A stretch of DNA of 64,000 bases, taken from Lycorma delicatula. Its lineage: Eukaryota > Arthropoda > Insecta > Hemiptera > Fulgoridae. Positions 36,690-47,048 of this stretch are shown here, in pieces (the stretch's first letter is position 1; the number at the start of each line of letters is the position of its first letter). Made by a program: the position numbers and the translations under genes. Below the pieces are notes generated by a model that searched no databases, was not told where the DNA came from, and worked only from the letters and a program-made list of their open reading frames with translations. Location of the stretch: positions 86,672,245 through 86,736,244 of the forward strand of contig NC_134461.1 of assembly GCF_047948215.1 (NCBI RefSeq), in the 5' to 3' direction.

Positions 36690-37888
36690 TTTACCACATA
36701 ACTGTCTTGTACGCCTATGAAATTATATACACACATTTTTTTAAAATGAAAAATACATCAAATTTAATTTCATTAATTACTTCTGATATTTTTTCATAAT
36801 TTTTTTTTCATTCTTATTATTGAATTATTATTTATTGTATATTTTTTTTACAATGTGAGGTTAATAATTATTAATAAATCAATGTTGAATTTGAACCGAT
36901 GTTAAAATACACATATATAGGTTAAAAGTTTACCAAATTTACTTAATTAAAGTTTTTCTAAAACAACCCCTTTAATAAAACCTACAATAAGAAGAAAACG
37001 AAATTTTCAAAAAAAGTTTTTATATTTTAGGTCCAAGGTCTATAATTTAAAAAAAATAATTGACATTTCTTGATACTCTAAACATGAAATATAAATTTTT
37101 AAAATACTTATGAAAAATATTTAAACCGAAGGGAGATAGAGCAAAAGATCAAAAAAACATATATTTCAATTTTAAGAGGTAAATCTTGATTTAAAAAAAA
37201 ATATCTGATGTGAACACCAAATGATTTCCTTGTACGCCTATTAAATTACATATACACATTTTTTTGAAATGAAGGTACATAAAATTTTATTTCATTAATA
37301 ACTACTGATATATTTTCATATATATTTATTTTTATTATTATTGAATTATTATTTATCGTAAAACTTCTTTTACAGTCAGAGGTTAATAATTATTAACAAA
37401 GCAGTACATTTAAATTAAAAAAGAAAAAAGTTAAAAAAAGGAGATGAAGTCTGATTCGAACCGATGTGCATTCCCCTTGTAAGATCCAAATATTTCATTA
37501 ATAAAAATTTTCTTTGGCTATAACTCTGAAACCAATGAAAATAAGTACCACCGTCGAAAACCTCTCAATGAGGGGTTATTACTGCAGTTAAGAAAAAGTC
37601 GAAAATCCAATTTTTTTGTTGATTTTGTGCTTGTTTTTAAACACTTTTGGTCCAGTCGATTGCAATCAGAAAAGGAGGTGCACAACTAGATGTTACAACA
37701 GTCGTAAATCTAAAATTTCAACATCCTACGACTAATCGTTTTTGAGTTATACGAGATACATACGTACGTATAGCCGTCACGCCGAAACTAGTCAAAATGG
37801 ATTCAGGGATGGCCAAAATGGGTATTTTCGTTGAAATCTAAAAACCGCGATCACAATACTTTCTTTACTTCGTACTAGGAAGTAAAAA
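36690..37888 (+). repeat. Family Q repeat, copy 2, duplicated start, with repeat R between
   Basis: A first partial unit (36700-36910) carries ttgtacgcctatgaaat, the attattgaattattattta block and the T-arm-like gaatttgaaccgatg, then breaks off. A segment of repeat R (reverse of 24890-25065) fills about 36960-37195. A second, complete unit follows from tgatttccttgtacgcc (37222) through gaagtctgattcgaaccgat, ggctataactctg, ctgcagttaagaaaaag, acacttttggtccagtcg and tcaaaatggattcaggga to aggaagtaaa (37887). Confidence 0.75.
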
Positions 37889-38799
37889 CTGATTAAATGA
37901 TTATTTTTATTGAAAATTTATATCATTTTTTTAAACAAAATTTTATTAAATTACTGTAATTTAATTTTAATTAAATTACCTTGAAGAACCTTGAAGAACT
38001 AAGATTCTAGCAGGAACAAATTTTTCGTAAAGATTTTCTCTAAACGCATATCGGGTAAACTGTGCATATTTATAATATTATTGCTTATAAGATGAATTAT
38101 AATACAGCATTTTTATAAATGGAGAAAATGAGGAAAAATTCAATTACCCATTCCATAAAACAAATTTAATTCCAGTACTCAATATTCCTATAATCGGTTT
38201 TTCATTCCAGCACAACGTTGAGTTTGAACTTAAACATTTTATTTCATTAAAAACGAAGTATACATAAACCGATATTCCATAAAATTAATTTTAATATATA
38301 TATTAGAGAGAGAGAGAGAGAGAGAAATAATGGTTGTGCGGGAGGGAGTTTGGGAGAAAGTATTAAGTGGTCGTATCCGAGTTTATTTGCCATTCACTGT
38401 ATTTATTGTCTATACAAAAGGCAATCAAGAAGGTTGCGATTTTGTTTTGTTTTTTATCGAAAGGAAGTTTGTAAGCTAATTACAGTAATGCAGTAATACA
38501 CTTTAAACAGAAAAGCAAAAGGAACAGTTTCGTAACTGACCTAAATTTTTTTATTTTTATTTCGTAGTAAATGTAAACTTTTGACGGAAGAAGGAAGGAA
38601 TTGTAGGCCAATTATTATTTATATTCTTGCTTGAGGAGAGGCTGAATTTATTCTTCTTTACAAAATGTTCTTTTTGAATAATACGTTTATTTTTAGTTAT
38701 GTAATTAAGAAAGAAAAAAATTGAAGTTAAATGGAATAGTTTTGCCAAATATTTAATTATTCTAGAGTTACTACGATCATTAATTGTAATTAATTGGTG
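37889..38799. other. AT-rich intronic sequence with (AG)n
   Basis: A (GA)n run lies at about 38306-38327. Nothing else is recognised. Confidence 0.5.
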
Positions 38800-39032
38800 A
38801 TTTTTGAGTTTTTCTTAACTGCAGTAATAAGGCCTCATTCAGAATTTTTCAACGATACATCGTAAGCGGTACTTATAATAGCCCAATAAAATTTTAATAA
38901 AATATTTGGGTCTTACAAGGGGAAGGCACATCGGTTTGAATCCGATTTCATTTCCTTTTTTTTAATTTAAATATTAATTTATTAAAAATTATTAACCTCG
39001 AATAAAAAAATATTTTTATAATAAATAATCTA

Positions 39033-39063
<31 letters not shown>

Positions 39064-39588
39064 GAATGTTTGTCTGTCTGTATGTCTCTTATGCCTTCCT
39101 AAACCGTTCATCCGATAGCAATGAAACTTTGGGGAATGGTTGGACGCATGCCAGGGAAGGTTTCTGAATTAGTTTGGAACCGCTAGGTGGCGCTGGGGGT
39201 TGAGATATTTAGAAAAATTATATTTATAGACCGATTTGGTTCATATTCAGAATATGAATATTAGTTACGTGAAAAGAAATATTTTTGCAAAAACTATACC
39301 CGCTAGGTGGGGCCGGTGTCGAGATATTTACTAAACAAACAAGCAAATATACAAACAGACTTTTTTATTCTATATATATATATATAAGGCATGTTCGTAT
39401 GTGTGTCCTCTAAAGACCAAAAAATAATGGACCGATTTACGCGCGGGCAAAAGGGAAAAAGGGGAAAACGGGAAAGGGTAAAAAGGAAACTGGGAGAGGA
39501 TGAGGGAGAAGGATGAAAGGGAAAAGGGGAGGAGAATAAGTTCAGTTTTTACATTTTTTTATCAAATTTTCAATTGTGTTAATTTAAA

Positions 39589-39634
39589 CACACACACACA
39601 CACACACACTCTCTCTCTCTCTCTCACTCTCGAA

Positions 39635-39690
<56 letters not shown>
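39589..39690. repeat. Compound microsatellite (CA)n(CT)n(GT)n(AT)n
   Basis: Adjacent runs of CA, CT, GT and AT lie just upstream of the second solo-LTR-like element. Confidence 0.95.
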
Positions 39691-39691
<1 letters not shown>

Positions 39692-39694
<3 letters not shown>

Positions 39695-40275
39695 CGGAGA
39701 ATAAAGTACAGTGGAGTATCTTCCGACAAAACGATGAGAATATTCTTTAGAATATCTGTATTTTTAGTAGTTTTAAGAAATGTACTATTACTTGTAATAT
39801 TTTGTAAAATAAGGTTTAAATTGTTTTATTGCGGTAGGCTTAGGCCTAGGTAGGCACATGGTTGTCAACGTAGTCGGGATCCCAGGACGATAGGGGTATC
39901 ATAAAATTAATAAGGAAAAGGAAATATGCAGTAGGCATATTATTTGAGAATATTGAGAAAAGGCAGTCTTGCTTTGGAACCGAGATCGAACAGACGTCCT
40001 GGTGATCGCGAATTCGTTATTTCCCTGAGCCTCGGTCTATCGCAAGTTGTTTTAATATTATTTGAATTCTAAATTAAATTAATCTTATAATTCGTGTACT
40101 ACTGAGTTATTGATAAGTGATTATTATCATTTGTAATTATTTCATTGTACGAGTTATCTACTCATTTTTATTAATTGAACTTTATTATAATCTTATATAT
40201 TCTCCACTTGTAATAATAAAAATGAGTGAAACACAAAACGTTGAACCCCTGACAAATCTCCTCGCCTCTCCGACA
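39692..40275 (+). mobile_element. Solo-LTR-like element, copy 2 (584 bp)
   Basis: It has the same TGTCGGAGA ... TCTCCGACA ends as 30182-30770 and the same internal order (ggcttaggcctaggtaggca, gtcgggatcccaggacgat, ccctgagcctcggtctatcg). Roughly twenty-odd substitutions and one 5-bp indel separate the copies. It lies in an (AT)n tract inside Helitron 2, so it is younger than that insertion or travelled with it. Confidence 0.72.
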
Positions 40276-40460
40276 TATATATATATATATATATATATAG
40301 CAATAGCGAAGCTTTGTCGGGTCTGCTAGTAATTAAATAAAAACAAAAAAAAAATATCAGAAGTTATTAATGAAATAAAATTTTATGTACTTTTAATTTT
40401 TTTTAAATGTGAATTTGTAATTTAATAGGAAAAGTAGGAAGTCATATGGTATTCACCAGA

Positions 40461-41619
40461 TTTTTTAAATTAAATTTTCTAAATCTTAACTTGCTGTATT
40501 ACAATATGTAGAATCGTTATTATTTTCGGAGTTTTATTTTATTTTGTGTAAGTCGAATTATTTTTACTTAAAAGATAGCAAAAAAGAGGAAACTAATAAA
40601 AATTAAGGAGGAAATTAGTTGTCCAGTAGTAATAACTTAAGTTTTGTCTGTTCAATGTTCAAAGTACCGCCCCTGTTTTCAGTCTATTCAATATATTTTC
40701 TTGTTACATTTAATATTAGATATAAAAGCTATCTAGAACTATTAATCTACTATCTCGATTTTCATTTGTATTTTACGAATCGTGAGTTAAAGTCTGAAGT
40801 GATTTTAACTGAAATTAATTTGTAATTTTATTGAATTAAATTTTTATTGCTGTATGTAGTTAACTCCATAATGTAGTCTAAAGTGAATTAAAAATAACAT
40901 TATAAAATAATTATTCTTTTAATTAAAAATTATTTACCATTATTTTTGGATGCAGGTATAGGAGAGCAGTTTATAGTTTACTTGGACAATTCTAGACGAT
41001 TCCAGGGATTAGTTTTATAGCAATTCCTTTAAGAATCCTATACCGGTTGTCGGATGCATCTTTAATTTTGCAGGAAACCAATTTTTGTTTGCATTATGTA
41101 TTTTAAGCTGGTCTACACAAAAATTATTGATCATTAATATTTATGGTTAAAAATTTCCCGATTTCAAAAAAGGGATTTCATAGATCAGTTGTCTACTATG
41201 TAAAGTGGGAGTTTTTCAGCTTTGTCAGGATAGATTTACTTGTCTCGAATTGCACTTTTTCCACGGGAAGGTCATATCTTTCTTCTTTTTTGTACCTGTT
41301 TTCCTTATTCTTGAATCTATTTCATATCGGATAGGACCCTGTAATGTCCATATTGTGATCTGTAGAATTCGTGCATTCTTGGTGTGATTAAGTAGACACC
41401 CGGAACTCTTGTTCCTATTTCTTGAATTTCGTTTTTAAATGGCTGTCAGGCTTTACGCGATAGGATTAAGTGCCTGATCATCACGATTTATTCCCGATGA
41501 TTCGTAAAATAATAATATGAATCGGTCTGAATTGATCGAACAGATCCACCTCGCTCTATCATTGTCTTGTTTTTTTTTGTTGAAGTTTTAATACTCTGGG
41601 CGATTAATGTCGCGTACTC
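40461..41619. other. AT-rich intronic sequence, possible old LINE body
   Basis: The last ~400 bp (41200-41600) are less AT-rich and may belong to the LINE fragment that follows, but no motif is readable. Confidence 0.4.
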
Positions 41620-42004
41620 AGGTACCTTGTTGTCTGTGAGATTCAATGTGTTATTTCGCAAATGAATCACCGTAATATAACAGTGAGCTTCTGCTGGATC
41701 CCCTGCCATATTGGGATTTCAGGCAATGAGCACGCTGATGCGCACCATCCTTTGCCGCACGCAAAGGAAGGTCTTATTTCTATCTTCCTTTCACCAATCG
41801 CGTCGCTTCGAACGATCTTATTTGTTTCCTGAAGAGAGAGTGGTTCATGATTAGTGGCAAAGTGAATGGAATGTTGTTATTAACAATAAACTTCATTCAG
41901 CTTAAGAACACTGTGTGACCGTGGAGTTCCTCATGCAGAAATAACCGTCGAGAGGAGGTTACTATCTGCCGTTTGCGAATAGGGTACACTAGGCTCACTC
42001 ATAG
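41620..42004 (+). pseudogene. LINE fragment: RNase H end and C-terminus (copy 1)
   Basis: The nucleotide sequence parallels 49427-49768: ttgtctgtga.attca.tgtg, ccatattgg.atttcagg.aatgag, ctcctttcaccaatcgcgtcg-like text and gcagaaataaccgtcgagag. In translation the HIGISGNE region of the LINE RNase H is recognisable, but the text is broken. It ends where a family A SINE begins (42005). Confidence 0.75.
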
Positions 42005-42113
42005 AACCCACCGGGTTAGTCTAACTGTGAAATCATCTTAAATTAACTGATTTCGAAATCGAGAGTTTCTAAGGTTCTAATCCAAGTAAAGGCAGTTAGT
42101 TACTTTTATACGG
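42005..42113 (+). mobile_element. SINE family A, copy 3 (head only)
   Basis: AACCCACCGGGTTAGTCTAA, the taaattaactgatttcgaaa block and aaggttctaatccaagtaaa are present; the element stops after ttttatacgg. The body and shared tail are missing, and a foldback element starts soon after. Confidence 0.85.
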
Positions 42114-42152
42114 CTTATAGATAGAGATATATAACAAACGAAATGTATCTTA

Positions 42153-42460
42153 TATTTCTAGTCGTCTGGGCGTTCTACTGGACGGATTGGATCGATTTTT
42201 TTTAAATTTTTATTCTGCTTAGAATGACCAATAGATATGTAATGAAGCGTCATCGAACCCCAAACTTGAGTCTCTTGAGAAATCCTCAAAAAATCCTCAT
42301 TTATTCCTTAATTGAGGAACTTTCTGAGGTTATTACTCACATATGAATAACTTTTAAGTCCGTCGATGCTTGATGATAATATCTGCGGGTCATTCCGAGT
42401 AGAATATAAATAAATTCAGCCCGATCCATCCACTAGAACGACTGGACGGAGTCGAAATAG
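42153..42460. mobile_element. Foldback/MITE-like palindromic element (~300 bp)
   Basis: The left arm (tatttctagtcgtctgggcg, then ttctactggacggattggat) pairs with the reverse complement of the right arm (tatttcgactccgtccagtc, then gttctagtggatggatcggg). The pairing continues inward (attctgcttagaatgacc against attctactcggaatgacc), so the arms exceed 70 bp with mismatches. There is no coding sequence. A target duplication is not clear. Confidence 0.7.
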
Positions 42461-42639
42461 GTTTTGTGCACGCATTTTACCTGTGGTAGGAAAGAAAAGA
42501 GAAAACAAGGGGTTTGGAGGTGATTCGTGTTGTAAATGAAAAAGGTTTTTAGCCGATTTTAAAATTACTTTGTAATAATTACGCTTGGGAGCAGCAAGGG
42601 GCCACTAATTTAATTTATTCTGAATAAATACCGGGTTTT
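42461..42639. other. Spacer
   Basis: Nothing is recognised. Confidence 0.5.
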
Positions 42640-44150
42640 GAAAAAATAAGTTGAACTTACTAGTTTTTTTCCTCCTGCTCCCCTGGGCTGGCTCAACAAC
42701 CAAGTATTACACACCCCAGGGGAGTGTCCTTGCGACTCTAATGAGCCTCCTGACCTACCGGCAGTATGTCCGGCATGGCTCACCGTTTCCGGATCTTTTT
42801 GTTATTCTCATCTTGCCTCTGCCTTTAACCGCTAAGGCCAGGGACACCTGGCCCGGCTGTGCCGTTCCCGAGCCCTGCATCAGTAGCCTGGTCTCTGATT
42901 TTTTCCCAAAGTACCTCCCTCCCACTTCTTGTAATCCACTTCATTTGCTCGTATAACCTCAGCCACGAATCTCTCTATTTTCAGCCATTCCTTTTTATCT
43001 TTCAACATATACTTTGTTGTTTTCGAGGTGATCTCTTTTACGTTATATCTGGTTTTTAGATCCTTCCAATGTGCACATTCAAAAAAGGTGTGGCAGGGAG
43101 TGCCCTCTTGACCGCAATACACACAATTTGGAAGTCTCTTCCTTTAAACCTGTGTAAGTATACACCAAATCCTCCGTGACCGGAGAAGAATTGTGACAAG
43201 TAGTACCTTACGACGCCCTGTTTCCTCCCCAGCCACGGTACTAATTCAGGAATAAGTTTCTTTGTCCACGCCCCGTCGTAGCGGCGTTCCACTTCTCTTG
43301 CCATTCTTGTAGCAAGAGATTAGTGGCATCTTCCTTGTCCATGCCCTCATAGATCCGTTTCGTTTGAGTAGCCCGTAACTAGATCGGTGGTATCCCGGCC
43401 CCATCCACTGATACCGTTCGGTACGCTGCCACGACCCTTAAATTCATTCATATCTGTAGTGATGTTATCATCTTCACATTCATCTTGCTGTTTAATGTCG
43501 AAAACCAGGCAGGCACTATATACAATACTGTAGAATTCACTGCTATCATCAAAAGCTTACTTTTAGCTTCTCTGGGTCCCCTTGTCGTCCATCAGTCTAC
43601 TCAGAGCGTTGACGATCCGCTCCTCTTTACTGCGTACTTGTTTAAGGTGTCGGTTGTATAGCCCATTTTGATCGAACCATACCCCTAGATATTTCACAAA
43701 GGGCGTTGTCTCTAATCAAACCACATCGACCGTAACTTGAATTCTTTTCTAATCTTACGTCGGCCTCTTGCAGTTGAGTTGAGTTTTTTGTGGAGCGAGT
43801 TTTAGCCCACTTGCCGCCAATCACATGCTTATCTGCCTTATGGCTCTTTTCCTCTACTGTGGACCCATCAACGAGCATCGTCAAATCGTGGGCTTACGCA
43901 ACGAGTGTCATCCCCTCCGGGAACCCCAATCTCAAGACCCCGTTAAAAAACAGGTTCCACAAGAGGGGCTTAGCACAGATCCTCGGGGGAACCCCCATAC
44001 AACCGGAAACTTATTTCTCCTCCTTCTACTGGTGTCAGCAGCTCTCTACCCTGTAGGTAATTACTAATTGAGGCTCTTAGGTATGAACTTATATTCCTCC
44101 TCCGTATTTCTTCCAAGACGTGTCTTCTTAGTGACTTCATAATGTTTAAA
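42640..44150 (-). pseudogene. R1-like LINE, reverse transcriptase to C-terminus, broken
   Basis: Read on the - strand, pieces appear in the order of an R1-type ORF2: RASISNYLQGRELLTPVEGE-like text, GGVP then PLLWNLFFNGVLRLGFPEG, VAYAHDLTMLVDGSTVEEKS, VIGGKWAKTRS, then a thumb region. The C-terminal part follows: YDGAWTKKLIPELVPWLGRK, VVRYYLSQFFSGHGGFGVYL, CGQEGTPCHTFFECAHW. The catalytic YADD box reads YAHD, and the usual QGSVLGP box is scrambled by indels, so it is dead. R1 elements normally target 28S rDNA; this copy lies in an intron, which fits an R1-clade relative without strict site choice. The 5' end is truncated. It is GC-richer than the intron around it. Confidence 0.85.
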
Positions 44151-46138
44151 ATAATTTACCTTTCCCATAATATTTTTCTACTGTATAATAATTTTAAAAC
44201 TTCTAGGACATTTATTTATAAGCATTATTATTACCTGAAATTCTTGATATGAAAAAAGTCATTAATTGTTTTCAGTTATTCTTTTAACGTTTTTTAACTC
44301 GTAACCATGGTATCTATATAAAAAAGGGAGATAATATGTATTTCTTAACTAAATTTTTAACGTGTTATTATTTAGTTCATACTCTTTGTTGTTATTAAAC
44401 GAATTATCTAATCTAGTGTAAAAGAACTTCCAAAAAAAACGGTTGGTTTGCGTATTAATTTTATATTTCTGTAACGAGATTTATCGTGGTTAGCTCGGTT
44501 AATCCCTTTTTTTGGATTAGACATTAGTTTTTTCCAATCTTACAAACATTCCAGAAGGAAAAAGAAAAATTTGAAATATCAAGAAGTATATTTTTTATCC
44601 GACTTTTTTTTAAAGTTTTTTTTTCTAAACAATGTCTGCTTATATGAAACTTATTTATTATTATTTTTTTATTGGTGTTGATCTGATGTAAGATATTTAG
44701 AACCTTCCATCAGATTTCTGTTCAATCTTTTCTTGTTTTCAATAAATCTAGGTTCTTTTGATGAACCCCGATTTATTGAAAACAGGTAATAGATAAATAA
44801 AATTAAAAGTTAAGTATAATCGTTTATAACAAATAAACAAGAGGATGACCTGATTAGACATAACGTAAAATAAATGGAGGGGCGTTGACTAAACTTATAT
44901 AAAGACTAAAAGATATTTAAAAGTACAATAACTTTTGACAATGGAGTTATTCCGAAACGCGTCAACATATAATAAAATAATGAAGCTAAGTAAAGTTAAC
45001 AGTACTCAACATAAAGATATTGGTGGGTATCAAATACAGGACCGGTTATCAAAGTGTAATACCTACATCAATTTTTAATTCAAAATAAAAAAAATGTACA
45101 ACTGTTGGTTTTTTAAGTTGTAATTTTATTTTTATGAAAAAGTAACATTTATTTTATTAGTCCTATATGTTTCTGTTAATATTAGTGATCTAAAATTTTG
45201 CCGTTTTGGAGTACACGTTGTTGCGAATCGGTAACTTAAAAGAACTGAAATGATATACTTGGAAATTCATAAAAAAAAACCTCTCCCCTAAATCATCTTT
45301 GCTTAGTTTACGCTGATCATCGATTATTATCGATGAAGATTATAAACAAGCGGATAAAGAAAGTAGTGAAGTGAGATGAAAAAAAATTGAAGTTTGATGT
45401 CGTGGAAAAGTAATCGAACTAATGATACCCATCCGTTTAGAAAAAGCCAATGAAGTGGTGCACGAAAGCAAGCGAGCGGGACGCATTTGTTCAGCTCTTT
45501 GCACATTACGCTTACCTTACTGTATTTAGCGGTTAAATATCTTCTTTACTTTATTTTAATTTTGAATAGTGTATAGTTTCAATAATGATGTCAGGAAAAT
45601 GAAATTTTTTCCGTAGACATAATCTTCACGGTACAATGAGCCGTTTTTTTATAATTAACTGATCCGTGTTTACACTACGTGCATTATATCTTTTCCCATG
45701 AATTTCAAGTTTAATAATCCGATTCATAACGATTAAAAAATCTATGGAATATTACTCCCGCATAAAATCATTGCATTATTGTATTTTATTACCGATTTGT
45801 TTTTTCTTTAAATAAATAAAAAATAAAGAAAGGGTTTTCTTTTTGGACCACTTTTTAACTTAATTTGATTCTATACGGATGTGAAATGCCCAAAACATTT
45901 GTAGATGTATAGCAAATTAACTGTTTAATTATTATTCTTATTTTTCTTGCCCAGTTTGGTTTTTTTTAGCCCAGTAGCTTTTCAATCATTTGCCCAGAAA
46001 AATCGAATTTTTTTATCGCTTAATAATTAGGGGAATATTTTTACTTGCCGAAAATAAAAATATCTTCCTTTAAAATTCTCTTCCTTTTTTTTGTTGAAAT
46101 ACATTAAAACAGTTAAACGTAATTTAACCTAAATTGTA
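44151..46138. other. AT-rich intronic sequence with one strong hairpin
   Basis: No coding or transposon text is visible apart from the hairpin at 44734-44784 listed separately. Confidence 0.5.
44734..44784. repeat. Strong 51-nt hairpin
   Basis: TGTTTTCAATAAATC (44734-44748) pairs perfectly with GATTTATTGAAAACA (44770-44784). After a 2x2 internal loop, GGTTC (44751-44755) pairs with GAACC (44763-44767) around a 7-nt loop. It is short for an insect pre-miRNA and has no known family signature; a tiny foldback element is the other option. Confidence 0.75.
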
Positions 46139-47048
46139 CCGTGTGTTTCAAAATGAATATCGGGGTTTTAAAGTTATATAATATTTATTAAGTTTTACTA
46201 ACATTGATAAACTATACGTGAAATTAAAGTGCAACTCAGGTTTTTCTATAAGGGTTCAATGTAAGAACCATTCGTCACACGGCTTATATCATGACAATAG
46301 GAGAGTTTATCCCATTCTTTAATCTGCAAGTCTAGAGTCTATTGATGCGACAGCTGCTTCAATACTTTGTCTCAAGGCGGGTAGGTCAGCCGGTAACGGT
46401 GGCACAACACTTGATCCTTTATAAACCCCAAAGGAAAAAAATCGCACGGGGTCAGATCTTGCGAACGTGGTGGCCACGGCAAACAAGTACTGTCATCTGG
46501 TTTCCGGTAACCAGTCCAGCGGTCGTGGAGAATTTCATTCAACCAATCACGTATAGCGTTATGACAGCGAGGAGGCGCACTGCCAAATAAAATTCTGTAG
46601 TTCGTATTGCGGTTGAGAAAAGAGCCATAGTTGTAGCATATCAAGATAATTTCTTTCCACGCACACTTGCTTCCGAAAAAAAGAATGGCCCTAAACTTGC
46701 CTTCAGGATGCGACACAAAAAGCATTCGGTTTTGGGGAGTCTCGTTAACACTGAAATATTTCTTACAGATTTTCTGATCCCCAGATACGGACATTACGAG
46801 CGTTTACTTTTCCATTAACATGAAATGTTGATTCGTCACTGAATACGACACGATAAAGTTTTCATCGTCACGGTGCATCATTTCATATGCGAAGCTAGCA
46901 CGCATATAATCTGTTGACTTTAGAGCTTGCGCACAGCTAAAAACAGTTTGAGTTGCACTTTTATTTCATGTATAATTAAGCAATGTACGTAAAACATAAG
47001 AAATATTACATAGCTTTAAAACCCCGATATTCATTTTGAAACAAACGG
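46139..47048 (-). mobile_element. mariner-superfamily element with ~107-bp TIRs (910 bp)
   Basis: TA at 46137-46138 and 47049-47050 flank it. The left end CCGTGTGTTTCAAAATGAAT and the reverse complement of the right end CCGTTTGTTTCAAAATGAAT continue in parallel through atcggggttttaaag to gtgcaactca, giving terminal inverted repeats of about 107 bp (46139-46245 and 46942-47048). The outer 36 bp have a single mismatch; the inner part is more diverged. The interior carries a partial transposase on the - strand. Confidence 0.88.
46340..46870 (-). pseudogene. mariner-superfamily transposase, partial and inactive
   Basis: The - strand gives VVFSDESTFHVNGKVNARNV (first catalytic Asp in FSDES) and RIWGSEN. 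Further on come GSAPPRCHNAIRDWLNEIL, where related proteins have DGAPPHxxxxVRxWL, then DRWTG, WPPRSQDLTPCDFFPLGFIK (third Asp in CDFF) and DQV. The second catalytic Asp is replaced by Gly (FGSAPP), so the enzyme is dead even if expressed. The N-terminal DNA-binding domain is missing. The wider spacing before the third Asp sets it apart from classic DD34D mariners; the DD41D-type group is the closest I know. Confidence 0.8.

Larger units (their letters stand above)
39029..40329 (+). mobile_element. Helitron 2, inserted in family Q copy 3 (1.3 kb)
   Basis: It begins TC (TCTATATATATA) after an A and ends with gcgaagctttgtcgggtctg then CTAG before a T, the A|T target rule of Helitrons. Host repeat flanks it on both sides with no duplication. 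The 5' text includes aaaccgttcatccgatagca and gaaactttgggg, typical subterminal Helitron-like wording. A second Helitron-like 5' start (TC at 39369, tctatatatata ... ggaccgatttacgcgcggg) lies inside, and a solo-LTR-like element (39692-40275) sits in its (AT)n tract. No helicase coding sequence is present, so it is non-autonomous. Confidence 0.82.
38800..40460 (-). repeat. Family Q repeat, copy 3, split by Helitron 2
   Basis: The first part (38800-39028) contains ctgcagtaataaggcctca, aatatttgggtcttac and the T-arm-like atcggtttgaatccgat. The second part (40330-40460) resumes with aaatatcagaagttattaatg and attttatgtac. When joined, ...aaataa|taattaaataa... matches copy 1 near 34490 (aaataataattcaataa) without gap, which shows where the Helitron went in. 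Confidence 0.8.

Noticed and set aside
39500..39853. 117-codon open frame with Thr-His and Ile-Tyr repeats
   Set aside because: It is a translated compound microsatellite plus LTR sequence.
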